From Pholiota molesta (taxonomy: Eukaryota > Basidiomycota > Agaricomycetes > Agaricales > Strophariaceae), in contig JACGCK010000054.1 of NCBI GenBank assembly GCA_014925825.1, forward strand, positions 62,001 through 126,000: a DNA stretch of 64,000 nt, in the 5' to 3' direction. Both the position numbers and the translations under genes were made by a program. Within the stretch, counting starts at the first letter, position 1. Each line of letters starts with the position of its first letter. Positions 1-11,755 of this stretch are shown one piece after another. The notes beneath the pieces were generated by a model. The model ran no database searches, was not told where the DNA came from, and saw only the letters and a list, made by a program, of their open reading frames with translations.

Positions 1-722
1 GATGATAAATTTATTGTTTTCTTGAAAGAAACAGGTTTAAAACAGTCTTCATGTTTATTCGATGTTCTACTTCGAAACAGTTTATCTATATTTTTTCGGG
101 AACAGCCATGAAACCTGTTGCAATACACTGTTCCATTTGGGAACAGCAATCACCTCCAGCAGTGAGGCATACGCACCGCACACGACTACTATTTTCAACA
201 ACAGAACTAGATCAGACATGAATATATTCAGTATTCACATTACAATTATGTTCAGGAATTTACCCCACGCGCAGGCGTTGGGGTTTGGCTGGGTATACTT
301 ACAGACACAGGTAAGTAATTTCAAGAAATGAATTTATTTTACAACTGATCTCTCTTAGCGACTTTCTAAGTCGTGTGCCTTGGGTATCATACTTGCGAGA
401 ATATAGCGATGTTTATCTCTAGACCTGTGTGCGTCCGAATCTGGAGAATACTTATCAGAGTGGCCCAACATTTCTCCTGATCAGCCCGGACAGTCTAGGA
501 TGCCTGATACAGGAAAGAAAGGCACAGACAATGGAGACATAGGCAGCCCTATCTTGGAACGAGGCGCAGATCAGTTTGGCCAAGCTCCGTGACACCGTTC
601 TTGCTGAACGCAGACCCAAGTGGCAGAAATACGCTGATCACATCCCACCCAAAAGTGCAAATGGCCGCGTCGGCGAACAGTGGTGGTTGATGATCAGCAA
701 AGAATCAAGACGGTGGCCACCA
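1..722. other. Window edge, no gene called
   Basis: AT-rich to mixed sequence downstream of the minus-strand coiled-coil gene that ends at 723. Only short unconvincing open frames are present. It probably holds the 3' untranslated region of that gene plus intergenic DNA. Confidence 0.4.
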
Positions 723-3700
723 TTACTTCTCTGTGGCCATAGCGGGCATATTTGGTCCTTGGGGTTGTGGTTTCTTGAAAATGGAAGACCCGTCAACACA
801 GAAAACGATCACCGCCAGCCGAACGAGACCGAGTACTCACCTGGGCCCCTACCCCAGCTGGCAACCCCTGCGCTGCGAGCGCTGCAACTATTCTCTCCAT
901 CTCCGACCAAGCGACGCTGACCTCCGCATTCTTCGCCGCAAGCAAGCTGCTTGGTGCATTAGCAGACTTTACTGCCTTCGAAATAGTTTGCCACTCCCTG
1001 GTCTTGTTAACATATGTAGCTAAGACTTGGGAGATGCGCTGCGCATTTGCTACAAGCACGGCGTTCTGCTCTCTGAGTTGTTTGCTACTCTCTTGCAACG
1101 CCTTTAACTTCTCCGTTGCAACGGCATTGATACGCGCGATGTAAGCGTCTTGGCTAGATATGCGTTCCGTGAGCTTCTGTATCGTGCTCCCTTGTTCCTG
1201 TGTTTCCGCGGCTTTGACATCGAATGTGGAAGGTACTTGACCTTGTCGTTGCTGCGATTGCTCGGCGCCCTTCTGCGTTTCAGTCCCATTCGTCTGCCCA
1301 ACGACTTGGCTGTGACGCAGCTTTTCATCAAGTACCTTCACGCTCTTCTGGAGTTGACCAATTTCTTCAGATTTGCGCGCCTTGTCTGCCTCCAAAGCTT
1401 CGCGTTCCTCCCCCCATTGCGCCCGTTCGTCTGCGAACTTCTTCTCCTTCTCTAGGCACTGGGTTATCTGTTCCTCGGCCTGTTCAAACAGTTTCATGAC
1501 GCGCGCCGTTTCTCCTTTCCATGCATCGCGTTCCTTTTCCCACTCCGCCCGCTCCTCTCCGAATTTCGTCTCCTTCTCCGTAAGCAGGGATATTTGCTGA
1601 CGGAGTTGGTCGATCTGCTGCGAGTTGTTCGTCTTTTCACTCTCCAATGCTTCGCGTATTTTCTCCCACTGGGCCCGTTCCTCCTCGAAATTCGACGCCA
1701 TTTCTAAGCGCTGAGAGATCTCCTGCTTGTCCCGGTCAGCCTGTTCCAAATTGCGCGCCCAGGAATCACGTTGTTCCCTCCATTGCGTCCGTTCCTTCTC
1801 GAACTCCGCCTCCCTCTGCAGCAGCGCCCGCTCGGCTTGCTCGATCTGTCGCGAGCTGCGCACCGCTTCCTCCTCCCGCGCACGGTGCTCCATCTGCCAC
1901 TGCGCCCGCTGCTCCTCAACCTCCTTCCTTCGCTCCGCCCGTTCAACTTCGAGCTCGCGCTCCTTCTTCCCAAGCAGTGCGACCCACTGCGCTTTGTCCT
2001 GCGCATTCTGCGCTTGATCCGCCGCCGCTCCTGTTGCCGCCACCGCCGCTGTGTCGCGGATGAGCTGCACAAGCATATCAGCAGCAGCCTCGATCGTGCG
2101 CGACTGGCGCGTGGGGGCGGTGTTATTCTGCGCTTGATTCGGGGCGGCAGGGGCGGAAGGAGCGTTTTGAAGGGGAGGAGGGGGGTGCTGCACCGATGTT
2201 GGGTCGGAGGTGGCCGCGCCTGCGGGGTAGTTGGCTTGCGCAATCATGCGCGCTTGATTCGGAGCAACAGGGGCGGAAGGAGTGTTTTGGAGGGGATGAG
2301 GGAGGTGCTGCATTGCTGGTGGGGCGGAGGCCGCCGCGCCTGCGGGGTAGTTGGTTTGCGCAATCATGCGCGCTTGATTCGGAGCAACAGGGGTGGAAGG
2401 AGCGTTTTGGAGGGGAGGAGGGGGACGTTGCACCGATGTTGGGACGGCCGCCGCCGCGCCTGCGGGGTAGTTGGCCTGCGCAATCATGCGCTCTTCTTTC
2501 GCCGCCACCCTTGTCTGCGTTAGCGGAACCGACGAGCGGAGTACGCCCAGAGGGTTGGTGGCCAACGACATCGGAGACAACTGTACCCCCAAATCATGGA
2601 AGACAGAGGGATGCGGCAGGAAGTAGGGCCCGTTGGCGTTCGCAGGACTCATTACCATGGGTCCCGGCTGCCCAGGCGGTGGCATATGTTGCGGATGTTG
2701 GGGATTCGTCCCTGGAGGCAGGCTGTTCGGCGGCGCCTGATGGGACATATAAACAGGCATTTCCATGCAGTCTGGACATGGTTGTTGCTGATTTATTGGG
2801 GGCGGAGGACGTCCATTAACCTGCTGAGAATGTTGTGGGTGCCCATGCACGATCATCAAATTCTCATTCGACGGCCCTTGGGCCCCACCGGGCATATAGG
2901 AATGTGCAGGCCCAGGAACAACTGTACCCATCGGAATAGGAGGACCAAAAGGTTGCGGCGACGCGAAGGGCGCGCTATGACTGGCAGCCGGCGCCCGCGA
3001 AGGAGGTCTCGAAGCTGGGTGCGAGGGTGGCCATGAAGGAGCTGACGAAGGAGGTCGTGAAGGAGGTCCCGACGACGGGTGAGCAGCACTGGTTTGCTGC
3101 GGCAATTCAGATGTTGAAGCGGTATGCGACGTCGACGTCTGAACGGCCAGAGGAGATACTGGATGAAAAGTTGTCGGTGGTGTCTGTACTGATATCTTCA
3201 GGGAATCCTCCCTAGTTCCGATAGTTTGAGGAGGCTTTTCTGCTACATGCTGTGATTTAATGTAAATTGCTGGCCTGGAAGAGGTCGCCTGTTCCGATTT
3301 AGATATTTCGACATTGCTCACAACTGTGTAACATACGTTGGTCAAAAAATCTTTCAATTTGACATTGAATCGCACCTGGTGGGTTTGTTAGACATGTGGA
3401 CTCGCCTACTGACGCTGTCTGTGTCTGATTCGGACCATTACTGGTCGGCGACAGAGTTGATATTCCTTGACCCTCCAATGTCGCAACAAAGGCTTGCAAT
3501 ACTACTCTGTTGGTCTTTCTCTTTTTTTGTTTTCCCTCCTCATCCATATTTTCATCGCTGTCTTGTTCGGTCTTTCCTTCAGGGTCGAGCTCGGCATGTT
3601 TTCGCTTCACAGGGATGGCGCCTTTATCAGGGTCTTGCACCGCTGAACTTGGTTCATCGTCCATTGAGGCAACATGCGGCGCGTCAATGTCGTCGTCGTG

Positions 3701-3850
3701 GCTATTTCGTGGAGGCATACTTGTGTTTTCGCCATTTTCGTGATGCGTCGTGGATTCGTCCGCTGAAGCGCCTGTCAGTTCACCAGCCGAGTGCAATTTT
3801 AGACTTGGCGTCGACTCTGGAGTTGGATTACCCGTTTGAGGGGAATTCAT
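723..3850 (-). CDS. Proline-rich, C-terminal coiled-coil protein of unknown function
   Basis: Three exons on minus: 3376-3850, 841-3323 and 723-773, with GT-AG introns of 52 nt (3324-3375) and 67 nt (774-840). The joined frame gives about 1002 residues. I start at the first ATG in frame (3850); the frame is open a little further but without ATG. The N-terminal 160 residues are Ser/Thr/Asp/Glu-rich and carry a basic nuclear-localisation-like cluster (KQKKRKTNR). The middle is Pro/Ser/Gln-rich, with three 40-residue tandem repeats ending in a NYPAGAA-type motif. The C-terminal half is a long charged coiled coil built from 42-residue (six-heptad) repeats around the pattern ERAQWEKEREALE. The short last exon adds KPQPQGPNMPAMATEK. 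No catalytic domain is visible. A structural or scaffold role in the nucleus is an inference from composition only. Confidence 0.75.
2131..2490. repeat. Three tandem 120-bp units inside the coiled-coil gene
   Basis: The sequence cgcttgattcgg recurs at 2131, 2251 and 2371, exactly 120 bp apart, followed by near-identical downstream sequence. Being a multiple of three, the repeat keeps the frame and encodes three 40-residue Pro/Ala-rich units. This is a coding minisatellite whose copy number could vary between strains. Confidence 0.85.
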
Positions 3851-4329
3851 TGCGCATGAATGGAACACCAACGAGAAGTGGAATCAGAGAAATTGGAGGA
3901 GTGATAAACCGAGGAGAAACCCCTAAAAAATTGCTTTGGACAAATTTTCGATCGCGAGACATTTACTACATTTCCAAGAAAGGCAACGGAACATTGATAT
4001 TCTTTGATGGGATCATGCTGGGCTTGCGAGGTATTTTGGAGGATATGAAGCAAATCTGGAGAATAGACAGTTACATATCCCAAGATGATTCCCCAAGATG
4101 TAGCAACCTCAAGCTTCAAGATCGATACATAAAGTCTTCCCAAACTCAATCGTTCAAAAAATTCCTGTATCAATTATAATTCAATCAAAATCGCCGTCAA
4201 TTACATTCATCAAACATTCTCATTTACATCCGCCATCCATCATCAGGGAATTGGGCTCGTCGCCATTGATAGTCTATTAGTCTGAGTACGTCCAGCCATT
4301 ATCTTCTTCCTCCTACATTCCACTTCCCA
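3851..4329. other. Intergenic, upstream of the coiled-coil gene
   Basis: It lies between the start of the minus-strand coiled-coil gene (3850) and the stop of the next minus-strand gene (4330), so it should hold the promoter of the former and the 3' UTR of the latter. No specific element recognised. Confidence 0.4.
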
Positions 4330-6114
4330 TTACAACTCTCCCTCGGCTTCCTCTTCCTGTTCCGTGTCCGTGTCGGAGTCCTGGTAAGCGCAAGTGAACA
4401 TCCTTTTGTTGACCCGAGCGAGATCGACCATGGGTCGAATCTCTTCTAATAGTTTCCGAGTATCAGGTTGCTCTAGTCCGCGACACTGGATGAGGGTTAA
4501 CTTTTCTACCTGGATGCCACATTCGCGACAATGGTTAAGACCGTCTTGCAGTAGTTCGATCGGTATGGCAGATGGATTTTGAACGTTCTTCTCGGGATTT
4601 TTGCATTCCCAATTTGTGATCCTCAAATAAAAGAAGCAAATTGAGGAGAGTGCTGGAAAGTAAGTAGACCCAGCGTTATTGGTGTTCGAGCAAAGTTTCA
4701 GGGCATTGATGAAGCGTCGGCCAGCATTCCTTCCTGCTATGAGAGATTCCACGTGGGGCAGCCTTCCGAACGTATTTGCTAACGTTCTGGAGTCAAATTC
4801 GAGCCCCAGACAATCTAGATATACGTGACGGATATCCTGTAGAGGTAAGGCGCCATGGAGAATATTATTCAAAAGATCTTCGATAACAAGTGGGCGTTCT
4901 GACGGCTGGTCCCAGAAAATATTGATTTCCAATTCCAAAGTTGGATGGAGGTCATCGATATGACAGATCATCGCCTCGTCTGCAAAAGCGCCCTTGAATA
5001 GCTTCACCCTGAGGCGAGTAGAGCCAGAGTTGTTGAAATAGGGCTGAGACATGATAAGTGTTTGGAAATAGCCACCACTGGAAAACTTGGTCGGATATGA
5101 TCTGCCAAGGCCCGAAATGATGCCAGAGTAGTTTGGACTAGACGATTGCTTCGAGGAGCATTCAACCTTGACCGTGGCGGCTGGAGGGAAACTGACAAAC
5201 TGAAAGAAAGTTTTGACTTCGTGTATGTGCTCAGTGGAGCATATCGATAGGTTTTGAAGGCGGGCGAAGTGTATATGATCAAGGGACCGTAAATGGCTTG
5301 GGGAAGTGTGTCCCTTCGGAAATGCATTTTTAACATCCAAATGTTCTAGATCAGGCATCGCTTTCATTGCATCCAAGAACTGCTTCCAACTTGGCCGCTC
5401 TAGGAGGTTGTGCATTGTAAGGCGCGTAAGAGGACACCGGAGAAGTGGATGTGAATCCCAATTAATCATACATCCCGTCAACCAGAGGCGGCGAAGTCGT
5501 TTCGTGTCGCAAAGAACCTTGTCAGAGATGGAGATGGCGTCGGAATATTGTGTGATGTTGGGAGCCGTATGGTAGCGTTTAGGACCATTGCCCTCTAAGA
5601 GCAGGGATTCAAGTCGCGGGGCAGACTTGGGTAATGCCTTTTGAATCTTGTTCCATTCTTCTAAACCAGGAATGCTAAAGATATGTAAGTTTTTAATGTG
5701 AGAGCTATGTTTCAAAGCAAGCTTTAATCCTGGTAGTTCTTTCCGTCCTAAACCATGGATATCAAGACCGGAGTCTTTGGATCGGCTAAGCGATTCTTTA
5801 AGCCATTGAAGATTTGCAAGCGATGGCTGATTCCATAGGCTCGAAGAGTTGAGACCAACGTGTCTCCAGTGGCGATTAACATGGGTCAATGGTATCCAGT
5901 ACCAAAAAGGTAGCACTTCTCCAATCCTGTTTTTCTGCGCAAACGATAATATCCTGCAAAGGATTTCGGGAGGAAGACGTGAGATGTACGCGAAGTCGTT
6001 TCTCTGAGCTCTTAATGCCAAAATGCTGGCTTGGTGCTGTGCGATAGCTTCATCAACGAGTCGGTATACTTCCTCCGTCGAGATATTATCTCTGAGTGTG
6101 AGCCGCCCGAGCAT
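4330..6114 (-). CDS. F-box-like protein A
   Basis: A single long exon of 594 codons from the ATG at 6114; the frame stays open a few codons upstream but without ATG. An N-terminal helical segment is followed by an F-box-like motif, SRLPPEILCRILSF, at about residues 45-60, then a Trp/His segment (ITHVNRHWRHV type) that is typical of mushroom F-box-like proteins. The remaining 450 residues are leucine-rich with irregular LRR-like strands. An acidic tail (TDTEQEEEAEGEL) ends the protein. Such proteins are thought to be substrate adaptors of SCF ubiquitin ligases; the substrate is unknown. A clear paralogue with broken frames lies at 37770-39527 on the other strand. The start is 285 bp from the divergent Rho GTPase gene, so the two may share a promoter. 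Confidence 0.85.
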   Translation of the reverse strand: MLGRLTLRDNISTEEVYRLVDEAIAQHQASILALRAQRNDFAYISRLPPEILCRILSFAQKNRIGEVLPFWYWIPLTHVNRHWRHVGLNSSSLWNQPSLANLQWLKESLSRSKDSGLDIHGLGRKELPGLKLALKHSSHIKNLHIFSIPGLEEWNKIQKALPKSAPRLESLLLEGNGPKRYHTAPNITQYSDAISISDKVLCDTKRLRRLWLTGCMINWDSHPLLRCPLTRLTMHNLLERPSWKQFLDAMKAMPDLEHLDVKNAFPKGHTSPSHLRSLDHIHFARLQNLSICSTEHIHEVKTFFQFVSFPPAATVKVECSSKQSSSPNYSGIISGLGRSYPTKFSSGGYFQTLIMSQPYFNNSGSTRLRVKLFKGAFADEAMICHIDDLHPTLELEINIFWDQPSERPLVIEDLLNNILHGALPLQDIRHVYLDCLGLEFDSRTLANTFGRLPHVESLIAGRNAGRRFINALKLCSNTNNAGSTYFPALSSICFFYLRITNWECKNPEKNVQNPSAIPIELLQDGLNHCRECGIQVEKLTLIQCRGLEQPDTRKLLEEIRPMVDLARVNKRMFTCAYQDSDTDTEQEEEAEGEL

Positions 6115-6398
6115 TTTACCAGGACTGTCCACAGAATATGTCAACTTTCAAGAATTTGTTAGCGTGAAAGAATCACAAACCTTAAATCATAAAGTCTTTA
6201 TTTGGTTTGAAATAGGAGATCTGGAATACAAGAATCAAAACTCTGAGGGCTGTGTGTGTGGACCAAAGTAGGTGGATGATGTTCAAGTTCAAGTTGGTGC
6301 CACTGGTCGCGAGCGCGTAAGGATAAACGACCACGTGACTGACGCTGCTCTGCTGAACGCGAACGCTCGGGCCTCCCAAAGTTGAACCCAACCACACC
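6115..6398. promoter_or_regulatory. Shared divergent promoter region, F-box A / Rho GTPase
   Basis: The 284 bp between the two divergent start codons must contain both core promoters. No TATA box or named factor site is obvious. Confidence 0.4.
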
Positions 6399-7204
6399 AT
6401 GGAATCCGCCACAACCTCAAGACGCCCCGATGCCAAACGAAAGCTAGTTGTTGTTGGAGACGGTGAGCTCTTACGCGTATATCGGCCTTGCCATTCGGTC
6501 TAGGTGTGGCTAATGCATCTCCACAGGTGGATGCGGCAAAACATGCCTGCTCATTGTCTACGCTGAGAACCGATTCCCAGAGGTGCGTCAATATTACAGA
6601 AATAAAGACAGGCAAATATATAATGTTGGTTTCTCAGGCATATATCCCGACCGTGTTCGAAAACTACGTCACTCTTGTGCAACACGATTCCAAACTCATC
6701 GAGCTGGCTCTATGGGATACGGCGGGGCAAGAAGAATATGACAGACTGCGACCGCTCAGTTATCCAGAGAGCGACGTCATTTTAATTGTGTTCTCCATCG
6801 ATTTCCCAACTAGTCTAGCCAACGTATTGGACAAGGTGCGTCCTCTCCTCCACTTCCATCCATGCATCGAACTGACCTCTTTCTGCCCCTTTGCGCCCTT
6901 TCTAAATCCACAGTGGTACCCCGAAGTATCACATTTCTGCCCCTCAACACCGCTGCTTCTCATCGCCACAAAGACGGATCTGCGATCCGATCCTACCACC
7001 ATCCGCATGCTATCAGCACAAGGCCAAGCGCCCATCACTCCTGAACACGGTGCAGCCGTCGCCAAAGACATCGGGGCAGGCTACAAGGAGTGCAGCGCGA
7101 AGACAGGCAAGGGCGTTAAGGAGGTGTTTGATGCTGCGCTGCGGGAAAGCTTCAAAGGCCGCTGGGGGCGAAGTATGAAGCAGAAGAGGTGCATCGTCGT
7201 GTAG
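6399..7204 (+). CDS. Rho-family small GTPase, Rho4-like
   Basis: Four exons: 6399-6462, 6527-6582, 6638-6835 and 6914-7204, joined in frame to 202 residues, the usual Rho length. The P-loop GDGGCGKT is at residues 20-27, the switch I threonine in PTVFENY at 45, switch II DTAGQEE at 67-73, and the G4 motif TKTD at 125-128. A conserved Rho-insert region follows. The last four residues, CIVV, form a CaaX box preceded by basic residues, so the protein should be geranylgeranylated and membrane-bound. The stretch WYPEVSHFCPSTP resembles Rho4 more than Rho1 or Cdc42, but the subfamily call is tentative. In fungi Rho4 acts with formins and secretion at septation. The frame is intact throughout. Confidence 0.93.
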
Positions 7205-7953
7205 AGGCGCGGCGTGCAGGACACGTACGTCTGGAATTCTCTCTTTCATACATCTGGGAACCCAGAGAACCTCCGTTTGGAGAACTCTGCCTGCAGCATC
7301 TTCCCTTTTCGGTGATTTCATTCAATCGGTCTCGATCGCTGCCTTGCTTTTACGTTGTTTTCCAGGTTCTTGTTTGGATATCACTGCTGCTCGTCAGCCG
7401 TTGTTGTACTTTGATCATGGACACCATAGTCGCGGCTTTGCATCTCTTTGTCTTGTGGTCGACCATCTTCGATAAGCAGGATTATGATTCCTCGCTCCTT
7501 GTCTTTGTCTTTGCCTTTCGCATCCAAGTTTCTGCTCTTTTCTTTGGTCTATGCCTCCTATTTGCACAGGACTTGCGTCTTAAATCCACATGCCTGACTT
7601 GTTGGATTCCATTTTCTTTGATGCTTCGTCTGCTGTAATTATGACTGCCTTATTACTACCCTCATGCTCACATATATCCTCCCACGTACATATCTTTATA
7701 GCAATCAATTTCAATACTCTGGACAGTCAACCCATTTCGTCCTTCATCCAGCAAACAATTGCATGTATATATTTAATTGACGTTGAAGGAAATTGCTATG
7801 ATACAGCGGAGAGACATGCTGGACGTAAGATGTCCAAATGTCGAATAATATACATCAGATAATGGAAAATACACAGTAGAATACCAGAATGTCTGTATCA
7901 TACTCTATAAGTATTACCATCTCTTGAATTCACGAGTTAATTGCCCATTACCC
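7205..7953. other. Convergent 3' intergenic region
   Basis: It lies between the stops of the Rho gene (plus) and the saccharopine dehydrogenase gene (minus). T-rich sequence with no credible gene; probably two 3' UTRs. Confidence 0.45.
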
Positions 7954-10900
7954 TCATAATTCCGTTTCTTTCTCCTTCCAGTGCGGATCATCATCGAGAT
8001 CATGCGCATCTCGATCAATAGCCTCCCTCGAGTGCTCCAACTTGTCCCTCGAGCGGGATGGCTTGCTTAGCGCCCCTACTACCGTCGCATCAAGAAAAGT
8101 GGTAGGGTCCACCCTCTCCACCTTCTCCACCATCTCCAGGCCCACCTGCGCGAGCCCGTCCAGTATAGGCCTATAGATTTCAGGCCACGTAGGGCGCTGC
8201 ACCCCGACCTCCGTTATCTTCTTGTCCGCGACGAGCAGCGCAGCAAGGGCGACGGGGATGCCCACCGTGCGCGCCATCGCCGACGCCGGGCGCTCGCCCG
8301 CGAAGCCCACGTTCGGCGTCTGTGTCCCGTACGTGATCAGCGAGGACGTGTAGCGCGTGCCCGGTCCGCCGTACGCGGAATGTGGGTCGACGGCGATGAT
8401 TTCGTGCGAGAGGACGACCATGTCGCGCTCGTGCGGCGCGTATTTGAGCTTCTGCGAGAGAAGATATGCAAAGATCTCGATGGGAGTCTGCTTGTCTCTA
8501 GGCAGGGGCGGCATGGGAGGTTGGTTTATTCCGACAATGATGGGCGACCTAACAAGGCCTAGCCACTCAAGGGCATCTTGTAGTGGTTGGAGCTCCTCCA
8601 GGCTAATAAAGGAAGCAAGAGAGGGCAGAACTTCTTCTTGGGTATTAAAAACGGCCGCAAGACTTTTCGGGACAAACGATTCCCAGCTGTCGAGCAATAT
8701 ATAATCTTTGTTATTGAGGAAACCTATCTTCTGGAAGGCACCCAACAGAGTGCTAAAGCCAGGATACCTGCATCGAAAGTCAACACCACAGCAAGGAATG
8801 GTGAAAGGCGACGGAATCCTTGCCTCAGTGTGCCACGCACAAAACTCTTAAGCCCTCGACTTCCTTTCAGCCCGTATTTGGCGATATACGGCAAACTATC
8901 CCTATTGGGCAGGCCTTCGAGCTCGAAATCATTGGTGATGGGCAGTCGAGTAAAGTAGGAAGACAACAGATTCTCAGCGGGAATATATCTTTCCTGCAAT
9001 AGGAGTCAGCAAGTCAGCTGGGTCTAATAACACCTAGCGTTGACATACGTTGCCATGCAGCAGGTATTTGGCGTCGTTCAAGGCTGCGCTGAGCACACCG
9101 AACGGTCGCCAGCTGAACTTGTACCGCAGAGGTACAAGAGAGTCCTCAGGCGCCGGGAGGCCGCCACAAAAGGAGGTGAAGGAAGTAACTAATTTCCCTT
9201 CGGCCTTTATCCTTCTTATTAGGTCCACTGCCGAACAATGGTCAATGCCTGGATCAAGACCAATCTCATTCAATAACAAAACGCCTCTGGATAACGCCCT
9301 TCAAAAAGACGTCAATTCAATGAAGAAGGGTTTGGGACAACTAGACTTGCCATCCATTGAGAGACTCCATCTCGGGTGAGATATATGATGCGGTTACCAG
9401 CGATGTCAAAGAGTGAATACAGGCTTCAGCGATCTTGACATGCATATTTGCCGGCAGCAAACTACCAATAAATTTCATTCAACTCAGTTTGTGTTTGACC
9501 GATGAAAAAAGCGGAGGCGCGACATACCTTATGACAACATCACTTTCGTCAATGAGATAGCGATATGTTTTGGGTTCATCGATGTTCATAAGTTGGTATT
9601 TCACATGTAGGTGAGGTCCAACGAGCAACTGAAGTTCACGTAAAGAGTTACTTGCTGCAAAAAATGAATTAAAAAGGCGGTTATTATCAGCTTCCATCAG
9701 CCAGGAATCGTAAATCAAAATACGCACCAATGACCAAGTCGACATCGGACCTAGTGGCAAGCATATCCACAGCAGGCTGCGCAACCATCCCACTTCCCAA
9801 GATCAGGATCTTCTTTCGAAAAGACCGAGTCTTCTCTCGTGTGGCAGGGGAAGGCACATCTTTCTGATCTACAATTGCACTCGTTGCCCCCTCAAGAGCA
9901 TCCGCAGACTCCGTCGCATCCTCGTTCTGCACCTCCTCTTCCACTTTCTGGGGCTCATCCCTCCCATGGAAACGCTTGACCGCAGGCCAAAGCCACTTGT
10001 GGCCATTAACCAACATGCCGTGCTCCGCAATCGTCGCCCTCTTCAGCGCCGCGGCCATAGGGGTCTTTGGCACATCGTCCCAAGTGCGCTGAATCTGGTT
10101 ATCAATCGCAGCCGTCAAGTATGGCATCAGCGATTTCGAGAAGGCTTCCGAGGCGTCGAGCGGGATAGACGTTGGAAGGATGTCCACGGCCATCATCTGC
10201 ACGGCGGGCAGCGATGCTGGTAAGTTGGGCGGACGGATTTTGTAGAAGGGCGCCGAGAGTGTTGTAGCTTGTGTCAGAAATTCGAGGCCGCCCTGTAGAA
10301 GAATGAGGGTACATTCACAAGATAGGGTTGAGGACGTACCTCGATGTCACAGCTGATATCGCCAATGTTCGTGAACCTTGCACCGCGCAAGGATGCCGCT
10401 CGGGTGAGAGCGACTCTAAGTTGTTCATTCGTCATCAGCCTTGGATACGATGGGGACCATCCTGCACCGTTGAGGAAGAGCGTTAGATATGGGGCGACCT
10501 GTTCAAATATTTAGAGACTGATCATGAACAAAAATGAAACTGGTTAACCTTTTCTGCGAAAACCGAGGCGTATGATTGAGGAGATTCATAATAGTGGCTT
10601 CTATTGTATTCGCCACCGTCAAGTCTAACAAGGTAGTCTTTCGGTTTAGCATGAACTAGGTATATCTATAGATAATTAGCAACTATTGGCATTGTTTGAC
10701 AAGATCCAGATACATTACTTTCTTGAGCACATCGGCGCTGCGGTCCCTAACAATGTTTGGGAGATCATCTACACCGACATTGACAATTGGAAGTTCGGAT
10801 AGCATTGAAAGACATCCTTCAGAGACCTTCCCAGTTCTCAAATAAAGCGTCAGCGTATGTCATACGATAGGACTGATTGTACACACCCTGTCAATCCGAA

Positions 10901-11755
10901 GATAAATGGGCCCAACTGTGGAGGAGTGCCATTCGCTGCGATATAAGTGCCTATTCCACGAAGGGTTGCACGTAATTCTTTCAAAGACCGTAATGTGTGG
11001 GGCCGAGGTGTATACTGAGGGCGAGAGTGAGATGAATGTACATATGTATAGAAAGGTACGTACGAGGAACGGAGACGCCACGCCGATCTCAAGATGAGAA
11101 TGAGCCATAGAAGAAAGAGATTCGAGAACGCCAGCAACTGGAAACGGGTCAATGACTGGCAGCGCAGAAGACAAATAGCTAACCTCCAGCGAACCATCCA
11201 AATCCTACCGTCCGCTTGCCATTTTCGTCCGTGAGCAGTTCGTAGTCAATCAACCGAGGTGGCTTTTGCCAGGGGTTGACAAATCTTGCCAGAAGAGGGG
11301 TGTTGTATGACTGTCCTTTCGCCGTATGCGAAAACATGAAGTGGGTTACTCCGTTTGTATAAGGGTAAACTTCATTCACTGGAGGCTCTTTGATTCCCAG
11401 AACAATGTGGGAAGTGCGCAGAGCTTCAGAGGTTACTATCGTAGCCCCCGCCTTAATAGGTGTCAGGAATCTTTCATGTCAGGAAGCACAACGGGAAACA
11501 CACCTTTCTGTATTCATTGTCTTTGTACACCCGTCTGCCACATGACACGACCTCGACCTTTGCTCTACCAGAACTCGTCAGCGCGTATACCGCGTCCGGG
11601 GTAAGAGGCGCACGCCGTTCCCATATCCTCGCTGGGTCTTCAGCACTGTGTCAAGCTTGTCAGGATTCTGAACGAAAGATGTATATGCAGTCCTACCGAA
11701 TTCCGATTCTTGGCAAGAAGCCAGACGGCCGGAAACTACGAAGTCCAGAGGCCAT
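7954..11755 (-). CDS. AASS: Bifunctional lysine-ketoglutarate reductase/saccharopine dehydrogenase
   Basis: Fourteen exons: 11697-11755, 11504-11645, 11184-11451, 11064-11137, 10887-11014, 10719-10836, 10549-10665, 10340-10498, 9728-10292, 9528-9654, 9351-9461, 9049-9298, 8824-8993 and 7954-8767. They join without any frame break to 1033 residues. The N-terminal half matches the LKR domain (IWERRAPLTPDAV, FMFSHTAKGQ, LIDYELLTDENGKR). The C-terminal half, from about residue 515, matches saccharopine dehydrogenase: Rossmann GSGMVAQP, LVTASYISPEM, LNEIGLDPGIDHCSA and SFCGGLPAPE. This is the animal/plant AASS arrangement. The enzyme links lysine plus 2-oxoglutarate to saccharopine and then to aminoadipate semialdehyde, with NAD(P). 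The start MASGLRSFRPSGF is basic and Ser-rich, so mitochondrial import is possible. Introns 8768-8823 and 9299-9350 have GC-AG ends. Direction of flux in the cell is not shown by sequence. Confidence 0.94.

Noticed and set aside
7189..7638. 149-codon plus-strand frame downstream of the Rho gene
   Set aside because: Phe/Leu/Cys-rich translation typical of a T-rich 3' UTR, overlapping the Rho stop.
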